Under the pieces are notes generated by a model. The model was given only the letters and a program-made list of their open reading frames with translations. It made no database searches and was not told where the DNA came from. Below are positions 1 through 10,563 of a DNA stretch of 64,000 nucleotides, one piece after another. The DNA is from Leishmania infantum JPCM5 (lineage: Eukaryota; Euglenozoa; Kinetoplastea; Trypanosomatida; Trypanosomatidae): assembly GCF_000002875.2 (NCBI RefSeq), contig NC_009386.2:141501-205500 (forward strand), written 5' to 3'. A program made the position numbers and the translations under genes. Position 1 is the first letter of the stretch. Each line of letters starts with the position of its first letter.

Positions 1-1
1 C

Positions 2-1087
2 TTCGGCACGCCGCGCACGCTGACGGACACCACAGCGCGGCCGCACGGCGACCTGCTTACGTTCAACCCGTCCATGCTCGCTGGCGTGCCGCGCATCTTC
101 GACACGCTCAAGAAGGCCGTCGAGGCGAAGCTGCCGCCGGTGGGCACGCTCAAGCGACAGGTGTTCGACCACGCCTACCAGAGCCGGCTGGCGGCGCTGA
201 AGAAGGGCAAGGACACGCCGTACTGGAACGAGAAGGTGTTCGCGGCGCCGCGTGCCGTGCTCGGCAACCGCCTACGGATCATGCTCAGCGGCGGCGGCCC
301 GCTGTCCGCCGCGACGCATGAATTTGTGAACGTCGTCTTTGGCCGCGTGGTGATTGGCTACGGGCTCACGGAGACTATCTGCGTCGGGGCGATTCAGATC
401 CCCGGCGACACGGAGACGAACGTGACGGGCTTGATGGAGCCCGGCCAGGAGATCAAGCTGCTCGACATTGACGAGTACAAGCACACGGACACGCCCGAGC
501 CGCGCGGCGAGATGCTGTCTCGCGGGCCGTACCTGTTCAAGGGCTACTACAAGCAGCCGGAGCTGACGCGCGAGGTGCTGGACGAGGATGGCTGGTTCCA
601 CACCGGCGACGTTGGCAGCTTTACCGCTGACGGCAAGATGCGCATAGTGGGGCGCGTCAAGGCGCTGGCGAAGAACTGCCTGGGCGAGTACATCGCGCTG
701 GTGGCGCTGGAGGCGGTCTACTCTGGCAACGAACTGCTGCAGCCGAACGGCGTGTGCGTCCTCGTGCACCCAGACAAGCCGTACATCACAGCTCTTGCGC
801 TGACGGACGAGGCGCGTGCAACGAGCTTCGCGGCGAAGCACGGTATCGAGGGCACGTACCCGGCCCTGCTGAAGGACCAGCGCTTCCAGCAGGCGGCCGC
901 GATTTCGATGGCCGACACGGCACGCGCCTCGAACCGCGCGTCCTTCGAGTGCGTGAAGCGGGTGCGCGTCATCGACGACGAGTGGACTCCGGAGAACGAA
1001 ATCTTGACGGCTGCCCAGAAGCTGAAGCGCCGCGTCATCGATGCGCAGTACGCACAGACGATCGCAGAGCTCTTCACGGATGATTAG
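2..1087 (+). CDS. Long-chain fatty acyl-CoA synthetase, C-terminal part (5' truncated by window edge)
   Basis: This enzyme activates long-chain fatty acids to acyl-CoA through an acyl-adenylate. The frame is open from base 2, so the visible 361 residues are only the C-terminal half; family members are usually about 650-700 aa. The ANL-superfamily motifs are intact: YGLTE (about 359), the GE...RGPYLFKGYY segment, WFHTGD (about 593) with the ATP-binding Asp, GRVKALAKN (hinge, about 651), and near the end AQKLKR with the candidate catalytic Lys codon at 1019. The protein ends ELFTDD. The next gene downstream is a diverged paralogue, so this is one member of a tandem cluster. Membrane association is typical of the family but no signal is visible here. 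Family assignment is secure; chain-length preference cannot be read. Confidence 0.95.
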   Translation, partial: FGTPRTLTDTTARPHGDLLTFNPSMLAGVPRIFDTLKKAVEAKLPPVGTLKRQVFDHAYQSRLAALKKGKDTPYWNEKVFAAPRAVLGNRLRIMLSGGGPLSAATHEFVNVVFGRVVIGYGLTETICVGAIQIPGDTETNVTGLMEPGQEIKLLDIDEYKHTDTPEPRGEMLSRGPYLFKGYYKQPELTREVLDEDGWFHTGDVGSFTADGKMRIVGRVKALAKNCLGEYIALVALEAVYSGNELLQPNGVCVLVHPDKPYITALALTDEARATSFAAKHGIEGTYPALLKDQRFQQAAAISMADTARASNRASFECVKRVRVIDDEWTPENEILTAAQKLKRRVIDAQYAQTIAELFTDD

Positions 1088-1424
1088 CTGCGTCGACGTG
1101 TTTGTTTGTCTGTCTGTCTGTGTGTCTGTGTGTGTGTGTGTGTGTGTGCCTCAGGGACTAAGTGTGACGGAGACGAAGAGAGGGAGAACCGCTAACGCGA
1201 GCACAACACGCCATCCAGCGGTGCAACGGGCCGCCGTGTCCGTGGTGCATCCGATCCGCCGAGTTCCGCAGTGTTACATGCGGGGGTAGTGTCTCTCTCG
1301 GTTCTCGTTCTCTCTGCCCCCCCAGCCGCCCTCCTCCCACCCGCAACACATACATACACCGCGGACCTCTTTCTTTTCCTTATTGACCCCCCCCATGCCC
1401 TTGACGCGGTTGCATGCAGGCATG

Positions 1425-1565
1425 TATATAATATGTATATATGTATATATAATAATATAAATCACATGGTCGTATCCCTCGTACGCACATGTACACATAT
1501 GTATATATATATATATATAGATGGGGGTATATGCGCTCTATATGCAATATATATATATATATGTG
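1425..1565. repeat. AT-rich dinucleotide repeat island
   Basis: Several runs of (TA)n and (TATG)n are clustered here, notably 1503-1519 and 1547-1561, followed by a (TG) run. This is sharply AT-rich against a GC-rich background and lies in the presumed 3' UTR of the acyl-CoA synthetase. Confidence 0.85.
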
Positions 1566-2246
1566 TGTGTGTGCGTACGAGGGATAGAGAACGATATATT
1601 TACTATTATCTTCCACTAGGTTTTGGCTGTCGCTTGTCAGTGCAGGAGGAGCCGTGAATGAAACACGTTTTGCACCACGGCTGTCTCTCTGTCTCGCACA
1701 CACGCACACAAACTCTCTCTCGATCTCTTCACTAGCTTGTTCGTTTATTTTTTTTTTTGGGGGGGGGTCTTCACAGTTACGCGCTCCTGTGTGCGTGTGA
1801 TCACTCTCACACACCGATCGTGTATTCTGTGGTGTCTTTACTATGAAACGACTGCTGATGTTGTGTGGATGCGTTGTAGCCGGGGGTATATCCCTCGCTC
1901 TCGCTTTCTCTTTTTCGTTGTTGTTCTACCTTTCTGTGTCATGTATGTATGCACGTGTTTCCCCTTAGCCTCTGAGCACGTCTCCCTTGTTGCTGTTTTG
2001 TTGTTGTGCTCGATGACGCCTGTGCGTTGGTGTGCATCTGTCAGCTGTCCCCTTCCGTTGCGGCTGCTGCTGGTATATCGCCTTTGCACTTCGCGTCCCG
2101 GCCTTTTCTCGTTTCTCTTTTTTTTTTTAGTTGCGCTCGTGACGCCCCTCCCCTCCCCCCTCCCCCACCCCACACTGCTCGACTCTTCTTCTTTGTCCAT
2201 CGGCACACGCACACGCACACACACGTGGATGCGTTCTCCGTGCCGG

Positions 2247-2280
2247 TTGCGTGCGCGCGCACCTCTGCGCGCACACGCAA
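2247..2280. repeat. Inverted repeat / hairpin
   Basis: Two 15-nt arms (2247-2261 and 2266-2280) are complementary with one mismatch around a 4-nt loop. The stem is mostly alternating G and C. It lies in the intergenic transcript between the two acyl-CoA synthetase genes; no function is assigned. Confidence 0.7.
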
Positions 2281-2739
2281 CTGAAGAGAGAAGGTGGGGA
2301 AGAGAGAGAGTGGCGTGAAGTACAAGAGAGCATTATAAAGACCCACACACACGCGCGCGCACATCAGACATCAGAATAGATGAAGCAAATTCACAAGCAG
2401 CGGCGTTCGCGAGCGCGAACCTGTCGCCCTGCCCTCCCTTCCAGCTGTTCCTGCGCTCGCCTTCCTTCCTTCGTTTTCCTTCTTCTTGTGCACCCATGGA
2501 AGGCCTGGCCAGCATCAGTGTCAGCGTCGTCACGCCAGCACTGTCTCCTCGGTGCGTGTGTCTTCTCATCTCTGCCCGGCCACCCCCTCCATGGCGCCGT
2601 TGCCTATTCCGCTCCTGTCCTCGTTGAGCACGCAGATCCAGGACAAGTCTTCGTGGTGCGCCTCAGAATGGCACGATGGCTTGTCGTAAAAGGAGAGAGG
2701 AAGAAAGAGAGAGAGAGAGAGAGACACGACCAGCGCCAC

Positions 2740-3770
2740 CGCCCACCCCACCCCCGGTGGTTCACCCCGTTGCGCCTCCGAATCCCCACGGGGTGGTGAG
2801 GCGAGAAGTCAGGGGTCGGGCACGCGCTGCAGGCCCTTGTACGGACTGGGCAAGTGGCCGCCATCGGTGAAAACGCGTCATGCTCGTCTCCTGAGGGCCC
2901 AGGGACAGGGCCGCGATGTGCGCGTTCTCGTGATCCAGCAGCCCACCCCCTCCTTGCCTGCATGACCTCTTGGGCCTATCCTCTCCTCTGCTCGCACAGC
3001 ATGGCAGCTGCAACGCACACGCACGCCCCTCTCGCTCCCTGCACCCTCTCTCTCCCCCCTCTCTTTCTGCAGACGATGCGCCAGCTCAACGGAACGAGTG
3101 TTTTAGGCTCATCGCTTCACCAGTCACCACCCCGACAGAGACCGCCACCGTTGTCAAGCGTGTTGGGTGCACCGAGTCCGGCAGCAGGCGAGTTCAGACG
3201 CCGCCTTACACTACGTGAGAGGTGAAGGGCGGACTAGGCAGCAGAGGCACTAGCGGGCCGAAGAAGATCCTGGCAGCCCTCTCCGCGCCGAGGGGCAGCA
3301 CCAGCCGCGAGAACCCTCAAAGAGCTCTGAAGGCAGGGCTGCCCGTCGAGTGGTCCGGTGATCGGCCGTACAAGAGACGATAGTGAGCTGCTCACAGGGG
3401 TGGAAGCTTGCCACGCAGGAAGACGACACGCCACAGAGCTGCCTTTTCTTCTGCTAGAGTGCATATGCCAACGTCGCTGTGTTTCACGTGCATGCGGGCT
3501 GGCAGCTTCTCCGCTTGATGGGCCTGATCGTTTGCATACGATGCGCACGGCGAGCGTGCACTCAGCCGACACACACCGCCTCCAGAACCTTTCAGGTTTA
3601 GACGTGGAAAGAGTAATCCTTCGTTGGCAGGCTTAGGGAGGTCTCTCACACTCCCACGCAGCTGTGCCGGGCCGCGGCCCTCGGGCTGGAACGCGCGGAG
3701 GTGCTGCCTGTGGGGGGGGGGGAAGGGGAGGGGGCTCGAGGCCGCAGCCCCCCTAGCGAAGAAATAAATA
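2740..3770. other. Non-simple GC-rich intergenic segment, possible degenerate retroposon
   Basis: This kilobase is not microsatellite or pyrimidine tract, unlike its flanks, and has no coding bias in any frame. It contains short inverted repeats (for example 2763-2770 with 2788-2795) and ends near a G-run and an AAATAAATA stretch. Leishmania 3' UTRs often carry SIDER elements of about 500 bp, so one or two degenerate copies are possible. I cannot match it to a consensus from memory. Confidence 0.3.
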
Positions 3771-4427
3771 TGTCGAGCGCGAGCGAGTCGCGAGACGACG
3801 CACGAGCAGCAGCAGGTCACACACGTTTTTTTTTTTCGTTCTTCAGTCCTCCACGCGTAGCCGGGAGATCAGCGAATTGTGTTCTGCGCATGCCTCTTCT
3901 CTGCCGTGCAGCATGCGGTCACTGCCACTGCACCTTCCTCCTCCCTCTCCTCCACCTCACCGTTACTCGGCGGCTCCTCGATGAGCGCGTCAGTCGTCAT
4001 CTGCGCAGGCACGTAGACACGCTTGCGAGGATGAACTTGTTTGCATCGTCGTCTGTGCGCGTGCCTGTGTGCCGTGCCGTGAGCCATGTTGGTTACGCCT
4101 CTTTCGTGGCGTTGCTCTCTCCCTATGTCGTTCGGGCATTCTATGCTGGAGCAAGGATCGATTTCCCCTCCCCCTCTTCCCCTCCCCCCTCGTGCTCTCC
4201 TCCCTCCACACGGACGCGCGCACACACATACACACACCTACACCCGCGCCTCCGTCTACCTTTCGTCGTACGTGTGTGTCTGTGACTGTGTGTACATGTG
4301 TGAGCGCTGCACACCACAACACGTGCAGCCATCCAATCAAGCACAGCTACCCACACACACACATGCACACACACACACATGCAACGAAAAAAAAAATTCA
4401 TTCCTGTAGTCATCACCGCACGCGCGC

Positions 4428-4498
4428 ACCTCCTCCCTCCCTCCTTCCCTCCCTCCCCGAGTACACGTCGCTGTCTGCCTCCATTTTCTTTCACACAG
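4428..4498 (+). promoter_or_regulatory. Candidate trans-splice acceptor for the synthetase paralogue
   Basis: A pyrimidine tract (4428-4457) and a second T/C run (4480-4492) precede AG at 4497-4498. The first ATG after it is 4711, which supports that start. Confidence 0.45.
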
Positions 4499-4710
4499 CT
4501 CAGGATCCTGTACTGGTCTCATCTTCACCAGTCCCCAGCAGGCCGCTCGCTGATCGCGTGCACTGCTGCTGTCCTGCTCGCTGCCGTTGCCTCCACCTCG
4601 TGCAGCGTGTCTACCTTGTTCGGACCCCTTCTCTCGTCGGTGTGTTCTCGCGTGTTGATCCAACGCTTGGTGCGTGCACGTGAGTGTGTGTACACAATCA
4701 CCGTTCTTCG

Positions 4711-7700
4711 ATGGGTGCACTGCTCGTGACACTGCTGCAGTGCCGCAACAACCAGTCTCTCTACCCGAACCTCAGCGCTACACAGCACAACCAGTATGTT
4801 TCGTGTCGGCAGCCGTGCTCGGTGCCGCTGCTGCCCGATGCGCGCGCCTACGGCCGGCAATCACACCAGCATAGCTCGCTCATGACCTCGACCACCGCCA
4901 CGGTGCCGACGGACGCGGTGGGCGATGAGGCCACTTCTGGGCCACCGGTGGCGAGGCGCGTGCAGCCCACTAACGCAGGCACCCCGTCCTCAACATCCTT
5001 CGCTGGTGTTGTGAGTGATATGCGAGGAGCTGAAAAGCAACTCTTCAACCTTTCCAAGGTCTGCGAGGAGGGAGGCGTCACGGGTGTCACCACGGCTGAT
5101 GCCGACGGCGATGCGGCAGCCGCGATCTCGCGTCTGCTCCTTGCACGCCTGCTTGCCACCAAGTCAACGCCGACGCCGCCCTCGACCGATTCGTTGCATC
5201 CGCAGCTGCAGAACCGTGCGGCACAGAAGCCGGCAGTGGACAACGCTCTCTGCACCAACACCCTCCCCACAGTCCCACCGCTGTCATCGGCATGGATGGC
5301 GAGCTCCCCCTCGGCCACACCGCCGACGCAGCCTCAAAACTGCCCCTCCCTGCCCTCCACAACGGTTTTCATGCCCAGTGCCACGGCCGCCGCCCCTCTG
5401 GCACCGACCGCTCCGTCGAAGGGGCAGTGCAGCAACGGCACGGAGTCGCCCCTCGCCATGCTGTTGCCGGTGGCCTCGATGCCGACGCTCGCAGCGGCCG
5501 GTGGGCTGACGCTCACATCGCAGGATGCGCCTGTTGCGAAGGACGGCGACACCGTGAAGAGGATGGCCTTGCCAGGTGACAACGCTGCCGCCGCGAGGCC
5601 GGACGAAGCGAACGACGCAGGCTGCAGCGTCGACATCGATGACGACGAGCTTGGCCCGATGGACTGTGCAGACGCCTTCCAATACTTCTTCGACGAGGAC
5701 GAAGGGGCATACCGGGACGTAGAGAGCGCCGTCTACGCGGCGCCGCAGATGGCGCATGTGCCAATGCCCGTGTTGCGCGACCACTACCTAAACCTGCGTA
5801 CGGCTCTGTACACGGAGAAGTCGTCAGCGGCGCTGACCGCACCGTCGGTGCCACCGCTTCTAGGTGGCAGCGTCGCGCCCACCATCCCGAGCATCTTTCT
5901 GCTAGGCGCCTCCGCGAACGTCCGCGGCGGGGGCGTGGCGATGAAGATGGCCGCGTGGTCACCGACGCAGCCGCCACCGCAACAGCAAGCCTTGAAAGCA
6001 CTCTGTTGCCCTCAACAAACTCCGCTGAGCCTCCATGATGCGCTGCGCGCGAGCATAACACGCGCGCTGCTGGAGACGGGAGAAGGCCTCGACGGCGATG
6101 CGCACGACGCCGCGGCGGCGGCGGATACCCCGTCAGGGCTGCAGCCCGGTGCCGGGCGCTTCGTTTCACTGGTGGAGGAGATGGCGGCCGCGTGCCGCCG
6201 CATCAGCGCCGCGCCGTACGTCTGCTGGCGCAGCATTGATCGCGTGACGGCGCTGCCGCCGGAAAACCCGCTGTGGCGGCGGCTCCACAACGGCGGCGGC
6301 AGCCGGGTGGACAACGCGCGCGGCGAGGCCGAGGACGACACGTCGTGCCCGCCAGTGAGCGATGCGCCGCGCAAGCGCCGCTCACACCCCTCCGCTCTCC
6401 CAGACGGTGATGGCGGCAGCGGCACCGAAGCTCATCCACCCTCGTCGCAGCAGCAGTCCGAGTCGCTGTCGCTCTACTACCTTGGCCCGCAACAGTACAT
6501 GACCGCGGCTGTATGGTGGTCGCGCGTGGAGGCGTTCGGCTTCGGTCTTCGCAGCACGGGCCTGCGCCCTGGTGACCTGATCGGCATCGTGGAAGACACG
6601 CGATGGGAGTGGCTCGTCACGTGCTACGCGGCTTGGAGCGTTGGGCTCGTTGTCGTCGTCTTCGACAGCTCGGCGCGGACCATGGCACGGGTCGCCATGG
6701 ACACCGCCCCCGATATGAAGGCAGTCGTGTGTAGCCCCACTGTGCATCGCGATTTGCGCCGGCACTACGACGCCGCCGCAGCAGCGGCTCGAAGCGCTCG
6801 CGCGCCAGCCCCCGTCACACCCACGACAGCATACGATATGACGGACTGCCACGGCGGTGAGGAGGGCGACGACCAACGCCCGCATAGCGCATGCGCGAGC
6901 GGTGAGGCAGCGGCCGCGACACGGACGGGCCAACGTGGCAAACACGACAGTGCCGAGGCGACCGCGACGTCCGAGCGCGCTGCAGCGAAGCCGCGAACGA
7001 AACAGCCTGCACCCTCACCCATGTTTATCGTCATCCGCTCCGCCGGGCCTCCGCGCGGAGGCCGCAGCGACGGCGGTGACGGCCACGCGTCAGCCGCCGC
7101 GGCACCGCGGTCTTGGTGGTCGCGCACGAGCATGCGCGAGCGGCAACCGTCGCACCAGGCGCACGACGTGACGGCGGAGGGGCACGATGAAGTCGTGGAC
7201 GAAGAAGGTGAGGACGAAGAAGAGGAGGCACTCTGGTGGAGCGACGTGCTCATGCATGGCGAGACGAAACTCAAGGCGTGGCGTCAGCGCAAGTTGCGAG
7301 AGCGACGGCTGCAGCATCAGCAGCAGGCCCGTCTACGCCACCTGAAGCCGCAGCAGCGCGGCGCACGCGCCGCCGGCGCCAGCGTTGGTGGGAATGCGGT
7401 CGCGTCCTCGCCGCCGTCCAGCGCCTCCCTCCGTCGTCCTCGTTTATGTGGCGGGATCGGCACGGATGACCTGCGCGGCGCCGCGTTCGCGGCGGCAGCC
7501 TCGCAGGACGGGAGTGCCGCGTCCGTGGCCACCAGCGCCTGGCCCGGCCCCACCGAGGCCGTCAGTGACAGCGGTACAGCAACAGCGTGCGCGACGTCCT
7601 GCGCGGCGAACACGACGCCCACTATGCTGGTCGGTGTCGCCGCCGCCACGAGGGATGGCAAGAGCGGCGGCAGCGCAAGGTTCGCCGCCAACGATGCAGC

Positions 7701-9567
7701 AAGGCGCGCGTCGGTGCCGCTGCGTGAAAGGAATGCACTAACAGCGTCGCCTCTGCGTGGGAGCGGCGTTCGCTCTCCAGGCGCGCTGCCAGCGGCATCG
7801 GCTCTGGCAGGCAGCGCCCCAACGATCGCCGCGCCGCTGATGATGATCGATGACGGCCTGCCGCAGCTGCCACTGGCACCTCTCCAGCCAGACGACCTCG
7901 CCTTTATCCTCTACACGGAAGGCGATCCCAAAGGCGTCCTCCTCACGCATGGCGCCGTCAAGGCATCCGTGGCTGCGTACCACGAATACCTTAACTCAAC
8001 CGACGTCGACGGCGACGACGGGCTGCGTCGCGTGGCTGGAGGAGGCGACACGCTTACCAGCACTGCGATCACCAGTAAAAACAGCTTCAGCACCGCAGAG
8101 AGCGCCGGACGCGGTGGGCAGGGCAGCAGTCGCATAGCCCGCTACACGACGGCCTGCATGCCCGCGCTGCGCTCCCGTACAGCGCCAGTGGGGCGGCCGT
8201 CGTACATGGCGTACCTCCCTCTGCACGACGTCTGCGAGTTTGTGGCGGAGACAGCATCGCTCCTGCGTGGCCTCCTCGTGTGCTACGGCACGCGCCGCAC
8301 CCTCTTCGACACGTGGGCACGTCCGCACGGCGACCTCACCGAGTACAAGCCCACCATCTTTCCCGCTCTGCCGGCGACACTGGCGCGCCTGCGCCGCACC
8401 GTTGAGTCGATGGTGTCCACGGGGTATCGCCAGCTGCTGTTTGAAGCCGCCTACGAGGCGCGGCGGCAGGCGATGCGGCGCGGGTTGCAAACACCGTTCC
8501 TGCTCTCCACCATCTTCGCTCCCTCGCGCAAGCTGCTCGGTGGCCGCTGCCGGCTCGTGCTCATCCGTGGCGGGCCTGGCGCCGCCGCACTGCACCCACG
8601 GGACCAAGAGTACGTCGAGGTCGTGTGCGGGGCGTCCCTCGTCCAGTCGTACGGTGTCGCGGAGGCTGCTGGCTGCGGACTGCAACAGGCGTACTGCGCG
8701 ACGCAGCTCGACTCGATTGGCGGCCCGCTGGGGCCGGTGCACGTCAAGATGCGCGACGTCTTCGCCACCGGCGCCGCCTTTGTTGGGAGCGCCGCCACCG
8801 CAGCGGCAGCCTCGAGCGGTGGATGCAGCCCTGTTTGGAGCGGCTGGACCCATCAGTCAGAGCGGCCAACGGGTGAGCTGCTGCTGCGCGGCCCCACCGT
8901 CATGGCCGGATACTACCGGCAACCGGAGAGGACGGCGGCGGTGCTGGAGAAGAGCGGCTGGCTGCACACCGAGGAAGTCGTAGAGCGCTGCCCGGATGGC
9001 TCTTTCCGTCGCATCGCCTCCCTGCGCCCGCACCACGCCACGACGAGCAACGGTCACTGCATCGCCCTCGAGCCACTCGAGGCGCTCTACGCGCAGCACC
9101 CGCTCTGCCTGGAGGGCGGGGTCTGCGTGCTGGTGCATCCGTATCGGCGGTACGTCTGCGCCCTCGTCCTTACTGATGAGCGCCGCCTGCGCGACTTTCT
9201 TCAGACAACCGCCGCGGCTGCGGCGGCACTGCCGTCGCCGCACTCTCAACCGAGTTCGCCCACCTCGCCGCTGCCGTCGTCGCCCTCACCGCAACGGCTG
9301 CTGAACTGGGCTGCGTTCGCCGGTGAGGGCTGGCCACAGTGCCTGGGCGATCCGGCGCTGAACCAGGCCGCTGCCGCCTCGCTCGCGGCGTGGGCGACGC
9401 AGCACGGCGAGGCCGCCCCGCACGAGCGCGTGCGGCACGTCCGCGTCCTGTACGACGTGTGGGACGCGGCTCATCACACACGCACCGCGACGGGGCGGTT
9501 GTTCCGTCCTGCGATCCACTATCGCTACAGAGGCGTCATCCAGGAGCTCTTCGCGGACGAGGACTGA
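4711..9567 (+). CDS. Giant acyl-CoA synthetase-like protein, probable pseudoenzyme
   Basis: This 1618-residue protein is a paralogue of the upstream synthetase but more than twice its size. Synthetase-like blocks are interrupted by low-complexity sequence: residues 1-450 are Ala/Pro/Ser/Thr-rich, and about 690-1050 include a very acidic run and a basic Gln-rich helix-like stretch. The conserved blocks are recognisable but key residues are altered. The P-loop reads YTEGDPKG (Tyr1068), lacking the SGTTG-type core. YGxTE reads YGVAE (1314), and HTGD reads HTEE (about 1419). The hinge GR...K region is not conserved, and the position of the catalytic Lys aligns with Arg1596. The C-terminus (ELFADED) still matches. 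The start is the first ATG after the candidate splice site; the open frame extends 27 nt further 5' without an ATG. The frame is open and GC3-rich throughout, so it is maintained as a protein. A regulatory or scaffold role is inference. Confidence 0.85.
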   Translation: MGALLVTLLQCRNNQSLYPNLSATQHNQYVSCRQPCSVPLLPDARAYGRQSHQHSSLMTSTTATVPTDAVGDEATSGPPVARRVQPTNAGTPSSTSFAGVVSDMRGAEKQLFNLSKVCEEGGVTGVTTADADGDAAAAISRLLLARLLATKSTPTPPSTDSLHPQLQNRAAQKPAVDNALCTNTLPTVPPLSSAWMASSPSATPPTQPQNCPSLPSTTVFMPSATAAAPLAPTAPSKGQCSNGTESPLAMLLPVASMPTLAAAGGLTLTSQDAPVAKDGDTVKRMALPGDNAAAARPDEANDAGCSVDIDDDELGPMDCADAFQYFFDEDEGAYRDVESAVYAAPQMAHVPMPVLRDHYLNLRTALYTEKSSAALTAPSVPPLLGGSVAPTIPSIFLLGASANVRGGGVAMKMAAWSPTQPPPQQQALKALCCPQQTPLSLHDALRASITRALLETGEGLDGDAHDAAAAADTPSGLQPGAGRFVSLVEEMAAACRRISAAPYVCWRSIDRVTALPPENPLWRRLHNGGGSRVDNARGEAEDDTSCPPVSDAPRKRRSHPSALPDGDGGSGTEAHPPSSQQQSESLSLYYLGPQQYMTAAVWWSRVEAFGFGLRSTGLRPGDLIGIVEDTRWEWLVTCYAAWSVGLVVVVFDSSARTMARVAMDTAPDMKAVVCSPTVHRDLRRHYDAAAAAARSARAPAPVTPTTAYDMTDCHGGEEGDDQRPHSACASGEAAAATRTGQRGKHDSAEATATSERAAAKPRTKQPAPSPMFIVIRSAGPPRGGRSDGGDGHASAAAAPRSWWSRTSMRERQPSHQAHDVTAEGHDEVVDEEGEDEEEEALWWSDVLMHGETKLKAWRQRKLRERRLQHQQQARLRHLKPQQRGARAAGASVGGNAVASSPPSSASLRRPRLCGGIGTDDLRGAAFAAAASQDGSAASVATSAWPGPTEAVSDSGTATACATSCAANTTPTMLVGVAAATRDGKSGGSARFAANDAARRASVPLRERNALTASPLRGSGVRSPGALPAASALAGSAPTIAAPLMMIDDGLPQLPLAPLQPDDLAFILYTEGDPKGVLLTHGAVKASVAAYHEYLNSTDVDGDDGLRRVAGGGDTLTSTAITSKNSFSTAESAGRGGQGSSRIARYTTACMPALRSRTAPVGRPSYMAYLPLHDVCEFVAETASLLRGLLVCYGTRRTLFDTWARPHGDLTEYKPTIFPALPATLARLRRTVESMVSTGYRQLLFEAAYEARRQAMRRGLQTPFLLSTIFAPSRKLLGGRCRLVLIRGGPGAAALHPRDQEYVEVVCGASLVQSYGVAEAAGCGLQQAYCATQLDSIGGPLGPVHVKMRDVFATGAAFVGSAATAAAASSGGCSPVWSGWTHQSERPTGELLLRGPTVMAGYYRQPERTAAVLEKSGWLHTEEVVERCPDGSFRRIASLRPHHATTSNGHCIALEPLEALYAQHPLCLEGGVCVLVHPYRRYVCALVLTDERRLRDFLQTTAAAAAALPSPHSQPSSPTSPLPSSPSPQRLLNWAAFAGEGWPQCLGDPALNQAAAASLAAWATQHGEAAPHERVRHVRVLYDVWDAAHHTRTATGRLFRPAIHYRYRGVIQELFADED

Positions 9568-10563
9568 CGGGCAGCCCCGCACGGCGGGAGAGCGGTTGGG
9601 GGCGACTGCATAGCATGTGTGCGGTTCCCGCCCTCACGCACACAGCGCTGCTGCTGCTGCTGTTGTTGCCCTGTCCCACCCACCCACCCCCCTCACCCAT
9701 CCATGTCTGCGCGTCCTTTCCATATGTTGCTCATGTGTTGTGGGGCCCTCTCTTCGGCCCTCTACCCGCGCGCCAGACAGCGGAGCTTGCCAAGCGCATG
9801 CGCAGCGGGCAGGGTGTTGTGTCGATATACACCTTATCTACAACGTTGTTGTGACGGGCACACGAACCATCACGCCGCGCGAGAAGCACACGAGAGCGAT
9901 GCAGCGTCCCTTTCCCTGGACGTGTGCAAGGCGCATGGACAGCGTAGCGCACACGGATGGAGGTGAACGCATCACCACCACGCTCGCCGCTGCGTGTATC
10001 CGTGCGGCGCCTATCGAGCGTGTGCGTATGTGCGTTGCCGTCTGACGCGAAACTCGTCAGCAGTGCGCAACGGCGACACCTTCCTCTCCCCTCCCTCACG
10101 CCCACGGTACAGCACCTGAGCGCTCTCTCTCCCTCTCTGACTCGTCGCCGTTCTGCCCCTCCTCCCCACGCCTCTACCGGTGCATCGATGCGCACGTGCG
10201 CGTCTTCGCGGATGTACGTCTTTTATGTCTGTTAACCGCCCTACACACCCACCCACATACATACACACTCGCACGCAATCTTCTCCCTCGCCGTCTACGC
10301 TGCATCGCATGTGATGGCCATACGAACCACGCCGCCGACACATCCCCACATCATCGTGCTGCTCACCGAAGGGGTCCACAAAATCAGGTGCGCACGCCCA
10401 TCGCTCACCCTTCGCCCTCCTTCGTCACCATCCAGGGGCACACACGTGCGCGAGTCCCTTGCGTTCTCCCCACACGAGAGAGAGGGGTGGCTTGTGTGTG
10501 TGCGTGTGTGTGTACGTGCATTGCGGCTGCTACTGCCGCGGACCTGCACATCCGACCGCCACC
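9568..10563. other. Intergenic region
   Basis: It contains a short CTG-rich run (about 9647-9668), pyrimidine tracts and short (CA/GT)n repeats. No gene is supported. Confidence 0.7.
10402..10435 (+). promoter_or_regulatory. Candidate trans-splice acceptor
   Basis: A pyrimidine-rich run (10402-10430) is followed by AG at 10434-10435; the first downstream ATG is 10564. Confidence 0.45.

Larger units (their letters stand above)
1088..4710. other. Long intergenic region, 3.6 kb
   Basis: No convincing gene is seen. It holds a (TG)n tract after the stop codon, an AT-dinucleotide island (1425-1565), a hairpin (2247-2280), a GC-rich non-repetitive stretch (about 2740-3770), then pyrimidine-rich and (CA)n sequence that should supply the leader of the next gene. 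Open frames here translate to Thr/His/Arg/Ser-rich simple sequence and lack the GC3 bias of the real genes. Confidence 0.7.
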
